From positions 3,410,001 through 3,474,000 of the forward strand of contig JAEUWY010000001.1 of the NCBI GenBank assembly GCA_022059125.1: a stretch of DNA of 64,000 bases. Direction: 5' to 3'. The notes below the pieces were generated by a model. It saw only the letters and a list, made by a program, of their open reading frames with translations, was not told where the DNA came from and ran no database searches. Both the position numbers and the translations under genes were made by a program. Numbering within the stretch: position 1 is the stretch's first letter; each line of letters begins with the position of its first letter. Origin of the DNA: Corynespora cassiicola. Taxonomy: Eukaryota > Ascomycota > Dothideomycetes > Pleosporales > Corynesporascaceae. Shown here piece by piece: positions 48,811 to 61,394 of the stretch.

Positions 48811-51800
48811 GCCCTCGACCAGACCGACTTCCCTGTGCGAAAGGTGCTAGGCGGAAATCAGACGTTGCCTCTCGAGATATGCGCGGTGGAGGGGATGCCA
48901 GATGCACCGGTGAGTTGACGATTTTGTGCGCGATAAGCGTCGATGCACCACTAGCGTGACACGATAACCACACCCGTCGTGCCTGCCTTGCTTGTGGGTG
49001 GCGCCCTTGCCTCTCCTGTCTGTACCAAACCACACCACCACCCAGGGCCTCGTCGCCACACCACACCACACCACACCACTACCACCAGACATCGTCCCCC
49101 CGCCCACACCACAACCGCGGCATCCTCCACCGTGGACTATTCTGAGATGGCCTCCTCTGTGTCCGGTGGGAAAGGCGACGCGACTCTGGCCACCCCCACT
49201 CGCCCTCATCTCCGCAGCCGAGGCTGCCACGGTTTTCTATCATTGGAACCCGAATGCACGCCAGGTAGGCATGCGTGTCGAGGCTGTGCTAATTAGCCCA
49301 GCCAAACTGGACCTCATGTGCCTTTTCATCGTTCTTTTTTATGCCGATGAAGCTGATCGGGGACTTGATGGACGTCTGTCCACGCCAGGCCCTGATGGGT
49401 ACCTGCATGAACCCCGGTCAGCATCCCGCCTTGACCATGGCAGTGCTCACTCCGTACATGTCCCAAACCGCTGGGCAACACCTAAGATGGCCTGAAACAC
49501 GTCCAGACTACCACCTGGGGCCGTACTACGGACTCGATGGCTTCCATCGCTGTGCGTCTGTCGCCCAGCAGCCTCGGGCGACACCTCGCAGCCATGGCCT
49601 GTTCAGTGAAGCTGCATGCAGGCCGTTCTAGATCAGATGGCATCCAAGAGAGACGAGAAAATTAATCTTCATTTCGCCTACCACCAGTGTTGCCGTAAGC
49701 ACATCAAATCATGACTTCGACCCTTCTCTTGCCCATCTAGCAGCCGTTTGTCTCATTCTGGATCCTACGGTCTGCACGGGGCCTTCATTACCATCTTGCG
49801 CAACGAACTGGAAACGGTCCTCGTTACGCGGGAGGAGCCGAAAATGTGATTCTCCTCCTGTGTCTGCCTTTGTCCGAGTCCCTCGTACCTTGGCCTGGCT
49901 TCGAGATTGCAACACCTCTTGCTCGAGGGCGAGTCCAGAGCAATCTCAGCCCAGTTTCAGCAACACCAAGTCTCTTGTGCTAGCTGCCATGTACGCAACG
50001 TCCAAAGCCACCGCATGCAAGTCATTCCCCATCCCAATGTGGCAAATTAGGGCTTTGATTACTGCATCTCTCTTCGACTTAGTCAAGATTGCACATTCGA
50101 TACGCGCCACCAAAGCCCACCCAGAGCCCAAAATACTTGTCAATCTTTTTTCCGATAGGTGCTCCAGCAGTTCTTTTCTTGTCGCTGCCAGAAAAGGATA
50201 GGGCTCCATTGTGGGCGAGTGGAATTGTCGAGGGAGGAAGCTTCGGACATGTCGAGATGCAGTTCCACAATGCAGCTCAGTGCCTTGCAATCGCCAGAAT
50301 CATGACCCTGCCGCCTACTCTCCACTTTCGTCACAGGCTCTTGAAGACAAGACGGATATACAGGCCTTTGAAAAGTGACTATCCGGGGAAAGGTGGTGGA
50401 GGAAGGCCGTCGCGGTCTTCTAGAAGGTCGGATAATACCCCATCAGTACTCTTGAAACTCGCTACAGAATGCTTGTGTTACCGACGGCCAGCGACCCCTA
50501 GTTGCTCTAACCGGCCATACAACGGGCTAAAACCCCCACTTCAGGAAAGTCGGCAAAATCCCCCAACTTCTGATTGGGCCGTGGGCGTGTACTGCCACAC
50601 TCGCCACGCCAAAATATTACGCCCGACAGTCCCAAAGGGGAATTTCTCCAAGGCCCGAAGCTAATTAGTCTTCCCAGGACCCCCACAGCGCAGAACGGCT
50701 TTGATGACTGGCCCGGCATGGCTTTACCTCAGAAGTCAAAATCATCTCCGTAGGCCAGCATCGGCGAAGCGGCAGGAACAGCAGGCGTTCACTTTGTCCG
50801 TCGAGCAGCGTTGTCGACTGCCGAGTCCACTGTGCAGAGCCAGCGCGCGGGAGCGAAACCTCTTTGGGCGCACACCCTGGACCCCAATGCACACGACTGC
50901 ACCAAAAACAGATCTCCCCACCAGGGTAGCTCGATGCCTCGCCAGCCTTCGACTCGATATTGCGCCTGCCGCTATGCCTCAAGCCTGGTCCTTCCGCCCC
51001 TTGTCGCCTTGTGCTGGACTTGGTAGACTTGCGCTGTGCAGACGCCTCTCCCCACACGGGCGTCTGCCTTGACCATCTGCCTCGCGGCGGTTGTTCCACA
51101 GCGTCGACCCAGATGCTGCCAGCTGCGAAAGCCACTGACGCCGGCACGCTGCGAACGAACTGCGTGGCGGCTGTGTGCCGGCTGCCAGGGCCCTGGCGCT
51201 GGCGGTTCCCTCCGACCGTTCGCTACTGGCCAGCCGCACGCTGGCTCGTGAACAGCATGAAGCATCTGATTGTGCGATGCATGTAACTGAGGCACACCTC
51301 GAACGTCCGTAGGGCTCAAGCCACACCCTTCAGAGGACGCGGCCTGCCATCGTCATTGCGCGAGCTCAGATCAACCCATGTGCCCGTGCCACGCTGGGCC
51401 CTGTCAGCATGCAGGACATGCCCTTGACGCCTCTTGAGCTGAAACTGGCAATGCATTTGCTACTCTCAGTGCATCCGCCAGAGCGGATCGTGCCAGCATC
51501 CCTGGGACAGAAGGCGGCATGGGGCCAGGCTAGGCGCTTGGGGTGCCGTCTGAGAAGCTCAGGATTGTCAGTCCCACTCAGGCCTGTCCGGACCAGCTTG
51601 GAAGGAGCTCGGTTGCTCTAGGCCAAGGTAACCCTATCTGGCGTCTCATTGGCACTAGCATCTGAATCAAATCCTGCACTGGACGACCGCTGTATGGGGC
51701 CCCTACTGTGCTGCCAAGTCCCCGGGCAAGCTGCTCAACTCACCTGTATACATATCTTACCTACGTCTCTCCGCATCTTGGTCCAGCCACTACAGCATTC

Positions 51801-52002
51801 TCCAACCTCCACCAACACCTCACCATTATAACCTCCGCAACTTTCCCATCCTCCTCTCCCATCCTCAACCCACTCGAATACATCTTCTTTTCCATCATCG
51901 CCTCGCCGCACCATATCCATGAACTCCATAACTAAGCTCGAGTCGGCACCTGCTCTTACCCAAAACCCGACATACACCAAGCAGACCAACCCATACGCCA
52001 GA
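48811..52002. other. Gene-poor region between THI80 and a Zn2Cys6 regulator
   Basis: About 3.2 kb with no gene I can support. A CCACA pentamer repeat lies near 49056-49078. One minus-strand frame at about 49946-50209 (starting MEPYPFLAATRKELLEHL, 87 residues) has protein-like composition but no recognisable domain. The long frames at 50.1-51.3 kb lack ATG starts or are compositional. Confidence 0.5.
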
Positions 52003-53019
52003 ATGTCTAACAGGAGAGCAATTGCATGCACCATTTGCGCCAAGGCAAAGACAAAGTGTGACAAAGCTGTATGCATTACTCTATGGTCTCTTTTCAAGGC
52101 ATTTCACTGACCTCTGCAGCTTCCCTCTTGCTCACGATGCACCGCCAAAGGCCTTCCTTGCGAGCCACGATGGACCCGCCGCACATCCGACAGCAACTAC
52201 CGCAACCCCAAGAAGCACCTCGTCTCTCCCAAGAGGTTCCCTTCTGCAAACACTGTCCCCACTTTGAGCCGCCACACTTCGCCCCGCAGCGTCCCCTCAT
52301 CAAACGGCAATCAGCTCACACGGACCCATTCGCAAATGGACTTTCACACTGCCGCAAAGATGGCCCAGCGAACAGACTTTGCAAGCCTCAACATGCTCAC
52401 GCCTCTGCCGACCCAAGCTCCATACACACCTCAGATTGTCGACGAATTCCATTCCTACTCGAGCAGCCCCGAGCAAAACATGATGCCTTTCTCGCAGCCC
52501 ATGGAGAAGAGCGGGTTTCTGGCTTCTGGCCGTCTGACTCCGCAGACGCCTGATTCATTTCCCTACCCTGAGCATCTAACCATGGCTGAGCCGTTTGATC
52601 CATACATGAACGCGCAGCCATGGTCTGACGACGGGCAGATGCCGATCGGTCTTGGCTTCGAAAACGACATGCCTGGCATGATGCCTGGTGACATGTGGTC
52701 TACACCTGAGCCCGAGAGCCATCCCAACTCAATGGGTTTCTGCGACTCGCCCTCCGCCATGGGGATGTGGCCACCACAGGGACTCTCGGTGTCGCCCCCT
52801 CAGATTCCTCACACCCGCTCGGTGCCATCATTGGCACTCAGCGATGGATCGCACGACTATGACTCTCCCGAAATAGTGCAGGGTGAGTGGTCGAGTCACC
52901 ACCAGCAGATGCACATGATGAAGCCGAATACGTCTGGTGCCTACATCGAAGACCTCAAGGCCATGTCGACAAACCCGTCCATCTGGGATGACGCCATGTT
53001 GACTCGCTCCGGCTTCTAG
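52003..53019 (+). CDS. Short Zn2Cys6 (C6 zinc cluster) transcription regulator
   Basis: join(52003..52068, 52120..53019); 321 residues. The zinc cluster is at the N-terminus: Cys9, Cys12, Cys19, Cys26, Cys29 and Cys36, spaced C-X2-C-X6-C-X6-C-X2-C-X6-C. It should bind DNA in the nucleus. The rest is rich in Pro, Ser, Met and Gln with no fungal_trans domain visible; acidic-hydrophobic stretches near the middle could activate transcription. The 51-bp intron lies inside the cluster, between Cys19 and Cys26. An in-frame ATG at 51919 would add 28 residues; I prefer 52003 because it has A at -3 and sits next to the cluster. No gene cluster that it could control is recognisable nearby. Confidence 0.83.
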
Positions 53020-56000
53020 AAGCGCAGCGAGTCGCTTCCTTGCCCCGGTGAAGAGCCAAATTTACACACGGGACGGGGAATTTCTTTCTTACGACGTAAG
53101 TCATCGCTTTCCTTACGCATTGTCGTAGCTCTGTAGATCTGTGGAGTTGTCGCGCGCGCTCTCGTTTGTTCGTTAAAACCCGAAGCTGACCTGAACCAGG
53201 CTGCCAAGCCACATCCGGCTCTCCCCTAGAAGCTTAGCGCGCCGCTTGCTCAAAAACCGCGAATCGAAATGCTCGGGTTTGCGAGTGCATCGCGTGCTTG
53301 CATTCCCGAAAGCTTTCGCAGGGCGACGAGAATGAGAGAGAAATGGGCGTTGAGAATGCCCGGCTCCTGGGCGCGCCTTCGCTCCCAGCACGGATCCTTC
53401 CTGCGCTGTACTGCACTGCACTACGCTGCTCGCTGCACAGCTACCAGTACACCGTGGCGGACCTCGCTAGCGTATTCGGACAAGATGCGACACTCGCACT
53501 TTTGCTGCATCGGCTGTTCAAAACACGTCGTGCACGAGAGCCCCGATAGTTACGAAAACCGACACAAGGCAAGCAAAAAAAAAGCTCGATAGAGCTGCAG
53601 CAATCATGGCCGTGCGGAGCCTTGCTTCCGCCGTGCCAGACCGGAAGTGTCATAGTCTGGTGTTATCGTTTGCGCCGGCCCGTATTCGCGCTCGTGTCCG
53701 CCAGCCATGTGACGGCCTCAGCTCCCCTCCAGATTCTAATTTGGGAACGACTGCTTTTGGGCGAGATCATGGAGCTGGGGATCCGATGCAGTGGGACGAC
53801 AGTGTATAGTGGGACATGGGAAGGCGAGCCTTGCGATTATAGCTTCTTTAGGTGTTGGATAGATGGGCAAGGAAGGTGTCGAGGTGTTTTGGTAATGGGT
53901 TTGGATATCTTTTCTTTGGAATTTTCTTCTTCATCTCCTGATATTTGTTTGGGCGTGTAAGGATTGTATGCGAGCATGGTTCGTACTTGTAAGCATACCT
54001 TGGGTTGGGAATATGGTTTCTATCCTCTAGTCTCTAGTCTTCTAGTTTTTCCCTCATCATCGGCACCTCGTGTTCAGCTGAGTAGCAATCGCATTGGAAT
54101 TTGCCATACATCTCCCCAGTCTTAATCGAACAAATCATGCCTTGCTTGTCGTGCCTTATCCTTCCCCTCCGCCCTCGAGAGCTAAATCCCCAATTGCCCC
54201 CGCCCTCGCCGATCCCGGCTCGTGGTGCTCACGATCGACGTCGCATTCGCCATCCCCATCGCATACTCTCGCTTTCCCTGCGCAGAGATCTTGTTCGCCG
54301 CTAATCTTACAGGTTCATTTTCAGGCTCGATGAATGGAAGAAAAGTGCATGCACGTCAGCGAAAATAGGCATCGGCCAGGCTGAGGGAGCGAGCGGCTTG
54401 CTACGCAGCTAACTGGCCGGTGAAGCCCTGCGGCTAGGCAGTTTTACTTACATACATGCATGCCCACACAAGTAAGCGGCGGGGGAGGGGGGAAGGTGTG
54501 TTGAGAGGAGTTGGAGGGCTGGGCCAGGGCGGCGCCACTCTGTGTTCAGCTGTGTGGAGGAAGGAGGGGGGGATGGCGGTCATGGAGGATGAAGCGCAGC
54601 CCATCTACCTACTTACTTACGCCATGTTGCGTAACTGGGCGTTTTGGTGGGTCTTGTCTGGGTCGAGCGACTAGGTGGTGCGTGGAGGATGGCTACTACA
54701 CGCGCGCGTGGACGCGGGCGGGAATCGCCGTGGGAATACACGTGCATTGCACTGCGGGATATACGTCACTCGAGTGTCCCTTTTTTTTGCCCAAATTCTG
54801 GGATCCATAATATAGGCTGTTTTGTTGCCTGGAGAGGGAAAAAAAAAACAGGCTGAGAGCGCGTGCGATGACATGGCATCGCTCGCTCGTTCCACCCTGT
54901 CTGCCCTGATCATCTATTCCATCCATACTTGGTCACCACGCCACCACGCCGATGTTCCATTCTGTTTTCTTCTCCCCTACGCACACTGTTTTGCTGGCAA
55001 GCAAGCCAGCCAAACTTGCAGATTGGCTTTTGGCTCCACTGTGCTCTGCATACTGTGCCACAGGCACGGTCCGCCCCAGGCGTGCATGTGCTGCAGCCGC
55101 AATTGGTGGGGTTTCGGCTAAGGGAGCATGGGGTTTGGCGAGAGTGTTGGTGGCGGGGTGGGGGATTAAGTGAATGGACAGGCAATTAATAAAGTCGAGT
55201 TTGGGTTATGGGGGGAGGAGGATTGCAAAGGAAGATGGGGCTGATGGATTTCTAGGTGTGGGGATTGGACATGTTCAAGTCCAAATTGTGGTCTTCATGA
55301 ATCGACGACAAACCAGGAGATTGACGCTGAGAATCAGGATGGGATGGACGGAATGATGGCGTTAGCAGCGGGGATCAACACGCTGCGATGCAATCATCCC
55401 CAGCACCCTTTCATTCACCTTGCCCACCCATCCCTCCTCTATCCTGCACTGCGCTGCCCTGCACTGCAATCATCAACTCCCACCCCGTTTCCCTGCCTGC
55501 CCTGATCATCTCACTTCCCACCGCTACACCGCTGCACCGCGCCGCACACGCGCGCACACATAATCGCCACGCACAACGCTCCCCCCAGGCTCGCTGCTCC
55601 AGCCTGTGAGTGTGTCGATATAACAGCAGCGATGGTTGGAGCAAACTGTTTAGTCGAGCGAATGGATGGACGGGTGATGCACTGCTACGCCGCAGCGGGC
55701 GGGAACGGGAGCGCGCCGCCGTGGTGGCTGCGGCAGTGACTGTGATTTGCGCGGTTAGTTCCCCCCCTCTCTCTTTCTGGTCTGAAGGATTCGATTGTGG
55801 AGGGGGGGTGGGTGTGTGCATGTTTGAACGACCCGGTTCTGACACAGTGGTTTTTGCTTTCTTTCTTTCTGGCCTTCTGGCGTCTGTGTTGTGAGTGTTT
55901 TTCTTAAGGCTATGATTAGGTTTGGGAGAGATGGTTTGGGGACTTTGCCGTGATGATGCGTTTATTGACACTGATGGGTGTGTATGCTTGGCCCCACTGG

Positions 56001-59000
56001 AAAAGATTGCAGTGGGTGGGTTTGGATACGGATATGGTGAAAAGGTTGTGCAAGTGGGATGAATGCAGATACTGTTTACTGCTTCAGGATCCATGTGTGG
56101 GGGTTTGGAGGTGGGGAGAGCAGAGATGATGATGACACTGGAGAGAACGGATTTCTCCTTGCAGAAGCAATCTGGCGTCTGAGATTCATCTCGTTCGAGT
56201 TGAAGATAAGATTCCCAAGCGGTGATCATCCTGCAGCATTCCTCCGGTCCTGTCTCTTCCTACCGCATATCCGCACTGTTAGCATATAATCGTGGTAGAT
56301 GATAACATATCTGACCTTGTCATAATAGTCTTCAGGATACCCGCTCAGGATCCTAATCCTAGCAAATCCACCTCGCCTACCATCCACTCAGCACCTAACT
56401 CTACATCCCGTACCCTAGGCAACTGCCGCCCAGCATCTACTCCAACGGCACCAACCCCCCATGGTTTGATTTTCTCTTCAAAAAGGAGGGACTCTCGTTT
56501 CGCATGTTGGCACAGGGCTCAAACATCAAGGCTCGCAGCCACTCGCCAGCGCCCAGCATGTCGCACGGAAGCACTGCTGTTTGCCCTATCCTGGACCCGC
56601 AATACTGGTGAAGATGCCGTGTATATCTATGTGTTTGCATGCGACAGATGAAAAATACAACGTTGTGGGTTGACTAGGTTGTGAGGATAAGGGGCTGGGG
56701 CCGGGGCCAGGGGTGGGGGGAGAGGGAAGGGGGTTAGAATCTGGGGCTCAGGCATCCAACTAACGGCCACGGTACATGACATCCCTAGCTCCATGGATGA
56801 AAAAGAGGATGTTGATAATGTATGTACCCTAGGCGCGAGGTCTGGCCGAAGTGGAGGGCAAGGGGATGATTTGGATGGAACAGCGCAACGCAGCGCAATG
56901 TCAAGTCCAACACAACATCGATGCATGCGCTCATTCTCTCTGATTTCCATTCTTCTCTTTTGTTCAAAGTCCCCTGTGTGCGCATGGAAGAGTTTTCGCC
57001 GCCGTGCAAATGTGCTGTGCCGTCTGCACGAGCAATATGTGCAAGCAACCACGAGGGCGCTAGCGCCGGTCGGGAGCTATACTTGGGTGTCTCGACTCGT
57101 ACCCGTCCCGTGTAGGCTTGTGAGTGCATATCTGGTCGGTGGCATTTGCTGCCGTCCGCATGCGCATATATGGTGGTGCAGGGCTTCGGGAGTCCCGGGC
57201 TTTGGGGAGGGTCCTGAGAGCTGGGCATGGATTAGTGAACAATGGAGATGGAGACAACAAAGTTGGGTGTCTATGGCCATTCAACGGTGCCATGTGAGTA
57301 AAAGTGCGTTGTACCAAAAATATTGCCGAAATCAAGGCCTCATGTCGGCGCAGGATGCCGTGATTGAGGCGGTGACGATTTGGCATGGCTGATTTATGTG
57401 GTCTAGATGACGTTGCTTGGGATGCCTTGCAGGACTTCCGGAGCTAATGATATCTATACTCTCCTTGAAGGCTAAATTGATGTCTATATCAGAATAGGAA
57501 GAGACGCCCGCGACTATCGCGTGACGATTTCGTGCTGGCACTACGCAATACAGGAAGCTGAGATGCGGAATGGGCCGATTGCGCGCAGGAATCGATAGTC
57601 TGTTAACATGGCGAAGGGGTACGCGCCGAGCAGTTTCAAATTAACGAGAGCGAAATGTCACTGCGCAAGGGAAATAAAATAATTTCATCCCTTTCAAAAA
57701 TCGTTACTAGGCTCTGAAGCACAGTTTTAAAGAGTGGGGAAGCTGTGCAAGAGTCCTAGTTGACTAGGTTCGGGGATAGCGATCAGTATGTAGGCCACGT
57801 AATGGACTATCGCGTAGCGTAGACGGTAGTTAGGCGTTCTGCATACCTTGCACTTGCTGACTGCTCCACAGTCTCCGCGGTAGAGGATGCGGCTCGCGAT
57901 GATCAGGGCGGCCAGAGCGAGGAACGTAAGGCTGTGAGAAGGGACCGGAAAATTAGCCAGCACGGGCCGATTTCGTTAGAATCTTTCGGTATACCGATAG
58001 CTTGCATGCAATCCCGAGCTTTGTTTTGGCATGCGTAGAGCGTAGTAAGCAAAAACTATACAAGAGTCGCTATAGTAAGAGGAGGCAAAGGGAGTCTCTA
58101 GGCGTGGAACGAAGCCCAAAAAAAAAGCACGGCGCTCCTCGCATGCTAGTCGAAAGCCGCAGCGTGGAGGACGCCTGTCCTGTTCGGATACAAGTGCGGA
58201 TACGAAGGAATAGAGCCCCGCTGTTTACGAACAGTTCCATCCCCTACACGTGATTTACGGACGTGGCCGATGAGGCTGCGTTTCAGGATGCTCACGGACG
58301 GGGTTCGGCATCTTGACGACATCAGGCCATGGGGTCCGGACTTCGCACCAGGGTGCGCTCTTGCATTGCTTCTGATACTCTCCAAGAATCGAGGTAGCAG
58401 TTTGCTGTTGTGTTGAGGGGACAGATTGTGGTACTCGGAGAAGCCCGCGGATGCGTGTGAGGACGTTTGGAAAGTACCGAAATGAGGCCCCCAGAAGGCC
58501 GTGGCGTTCAGGTCGCACCAAAAGACAAGGCATTGACTGTGGCGACATGAGGCTTTCACTTTGGGTGGCGGAGATGACGGCAAAAGCTATAGTTAGGTGC
58601 ATTTTGAGTATAAGCGACATTGGCTATGTGATTTAAAGTGAAAATTCTGTCGACGAAATTAGAATCAAACAACTGACATGTGCGATATACTGCATTGATC
58701 TCATGAAGCACAAAGGTGGCGGGTACCTGCATTGTGTTGTACAAAACTCGCACGCTGGCGCGCAAGGCTGACGCAATCTTGGAGTCGTGAAGAGCTGCGG
58801 TCCTTGTGGAACCTTGAGCGGACCTCATATCAACCACCGGGGTAGTTCTAACCGCACTGAACAGAGTGCTTACGTGCCGGTGTGGCTGGAACGCCAACTC
58901 TGCACGTCTGTCAGGGTAGATGGTGTGCATTCGGACGAGTGTCAAAAGGATAAGCTTGAGACTGGCTTGCAGGGTAGAATATCCGCAGTGGATGTAGTTG

Positions 59001-60443
59001 TAACCTCAAGGACCCATGTACATTGAGGTTCTGGGGACCATCTGATCGAGGCAGTTTTTATTGCCTTTTTTTTCACCGTGATGCCTGCAACAACAAGGTA
59101 CCAAAGTCAGCCTCTGAGACTGTCGTGACACGTAACTGACAAGAGGCAGGTACTTGGGTTGGTCAATAAGTGCCCTGCTTGAATGATGTTTGAATTGCCA
59201 CTGCTCTAGAATGTTGATGGTGGCTGTGATGGAGGGGAGCCGAACCGAAAATAGAAGATTAGGCAGTACTCGATCTGGAGGGATTTACACACTTAGTACG
59301 CTGCACAGACGCAGGTTGACCCCTCCACATCATATGGTGCGCATATCCATGGGCTTCGAACCCGATGTGGATGTTTCCGGCGGACGATTTTGGCCATGGC
59401 CCCAAAATGGGACGCATGCGGACTTGATGCGTAAGGCACCTATCGCCGGCATGGAAAGTAGCCTGGACCTCGGCATCGGCGGCATACGGTGGCTAGTGGA
59501 GCCACATCGGCAAGTATGTCACCATTGCAGTAGATCTGATTAGGCGGGGGCTGGTGGCCTTGAGATAAATCGGGCCTACTCCAAATGTGAAGAATTGTAG
59601 TCGTAGCCCCTCCAGCGCCCGGAGCATATCGGAGAATTTGTGAGCGTGGATACGGAAGGAGCGAACATGTTCATGATGCATTACACTCATGGTGTTTCCT
59701 TGTACATTTTCGAATCCTTGACTCTGCAGGGTTCTGAGGCATGATATGAGACCTAGACTGAATATCAACACGTATAGAGCGGCTAGCTACGTTGCATGGG
59801 AAGCCCTTTTCCACCATCGTACGGTCCATCCGAAGAACATGGTCTCGCTAACGAAGTTACAGCATTATGCAGCTTGCTCAGGTTTACCTGCTGATTTGGG
59901 CAAGAGCCCCGTTGTAATGGGGCCACGGGTAATGGTGCATTTCATGGAGGTCTGGAACATGTGGAACCTGGATGAAAATGCTGTAGGAACCCATGGGTCG
60001 GCGAAGCCTATGTGGCTGCCTTGAGACGTAATGGGGGTTGCGTTCCGGAGACAAGGGAAGACATCCAGCCATTAGGATCGTGCAACGATGAGTTGAAGCT
60101 GGGCGTACTTCGGTCGGCCGGGGCCATACCAAGCCCTAACGGTCGTTACAGGGCCGGGAGAAGACCGGCTCGAATAGGCGGAGACGCCAGGAAAGTGACC
60201 GCCTTGTACCTTGGGAATCTGCCTTGTGTGTGCCCTGCAATTGTCATAGTTGAGCAAGAGGGCTTAGTGGAACAAAAGTCAACCGCAACTGTACGACCGC
60301 TGTATTTAGAACACGCCTGTTGGAAACCCACTCAAAGGCCGAATGAACAGGTTCTGGTAGGCAATTCTGATAGTAATTAATCTAGACTATACCAGCGCCT
60401 TGTTTCAGGGCCGCAAGAACAAGTAGAAGACTACCAAAGCTAC
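53020..60443. other. Gene-poor region of 7.4 kb
   Basis: No gene can be modelled with confidence. The left half (53-57.7 kb) has only short or low-complexity frames. Between 57.8 and 59.1 kb the minus strand shows several protein-like stretches bounded by plausible splice sites, and 59.5-60.1 kb has further protein-like frames on both strands. These may be an unrecognised multi-exon gene or remains of decayed genes. Confidence 0.5.
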
Positions 60444-61394
60444 CTATTCTCTCGAGTCAGTCCATTCCATGCTAAAAGTAAGCAAGCGAATCAAGCTCCA
60501 CGCGGAAGCTCCTGGAAAGTTGTTCAATCTCATATGCGAGGGATTCATGATCAAGTTCAACTGCATCGCTAATGTCAGGTCGCCTGGCGAGCACATTCTC
60601 CAGGATGCCTCCCTAATCGTAATATCAGCATCATGATGGAATGGAATCACGACAATGGCTACCTCGGATAATTGATTCTTTACTTTGGCGTACTCTTCGG
60701 CCTCCCGCACGGTATGGCCGAACAGGACCAGGACCCTCCGCTGCTCTTCGCCGCGGATGCCTGTCTTGACGAGATAGAATCGGCCTTGCTCAAGCTCAGG
60801 ATGTGTGGTCCATGTCTCGGTCGAGGCAAAGGGCAGGGGTAGCTTGGACATCCTTGAGAACAGCTGTACAATGTCGTGGTCTCGCAAGGCTCCACCGTGT
60901 GCGATGCGTATTTTGCTCAGACGCTCATTGTGGCATGTTGCAACCGTCATCCAAAGCACAACCTCCAATCTGTAAATGATGGACGTCTCCAGCTGCTCAG
61001 ACACGACACGCCCCTCGTACTGGATGAACAGCTCTTCCACCTCTGCCACGCCGGCGTCGGCCAAACGAAGGCCTTGGAGAGCGTTGAACTGCTGTTGGAA
61101 AGCATATATGGGCAGGGCGAGCTCCAGGCGCCTGATTTTGGGCAAAATAGTGGGAGGAACTCGGCGGAACCGGTCTTGGAGTTCGAACAGGCGCCAGCAT
61201 CTGGCTTTGAAGGTGGTGGCGGGAAGAGCCAGCGAGCGCGTCTCACGGTGCAGCTGGCGGCATGTGGAGGGCAGGGCCAGAGGCGACCGCGATATGGGCG
61301 GCGGTGCTTCGGTGGAGGGCTGGCTGAAGTAGAAGTGATAGATGCGGTTTCGTAGCTCGGCCGGCAAGGACAGCAGTGGAGAGGCTGCGGCCAT
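60444..61394 (-). CDS. 2EXR/F-box-like fungal protein of unknown function
   Basis: A single exon of 316 residues starting at the ATG at 61394. The frame is open further upstream but has no earlier ATG. SPLLSLPAELRNRIYHFYF (residues 5-23) followed by STCRQLHRETRSLAL (about 43-57) is the 2EXR signature shared by many Dothideomycete proteins. The middle has aliphatic blocks (IRRLELALPIYAFQQQF, IIYRLEVVLWMTV) without a known catalytic motif. Unlike the pair at 14.9-17.5 kb, it has no N-terminal membrane segment. It is divergent from the Zn2Cys6 factor at 62880. The real 3' end could involve an unseen intron. The function is unknown. Confidence 0.75.
   Translation of the reverse strand: MAAASPLLSLPAELRNRIYHFYFSQPSTEAPPPISRSPLALPSTCRQLHRETRSLALPATTFKARCWRLFELQDRFRRVPPTILPKIRRLELALPIYAFQQQFNALQGLRLADAGVAEVEELFIQYEGRVVSEQLETSIIYRLEVVLWMTVATCHNERLSKIRIAHGGALRDHDIVQLFSRMSKLPLPFASTETWTTHPELEQGRFYLVKTGIRGEEQRRVLVLFGHTVREAEEYAKVKNQLSEVAIVVIPFHHDADITIREASWRMCSPGDLTLAMQLNLIMNPSHMRLNNFPGASAWSLIRLLTFSMEWTDSRE

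Noticed and set aside
55411..56229. 272-codon minus-strand frame
   Set aside because: Low-complexity Pro/Ser/Thr-rich translation without a domain or splice support. The plus-strand sequence is similarly open in short pieces.
59340..59370. Possible tRNA T-arm (sequence GGTTCGAAGCC on the minus strand)
   Set aside because: No matching acceptor stem, D-arm or anticodon arm could be drawn around it. No other tRNA candidate was found in the window.
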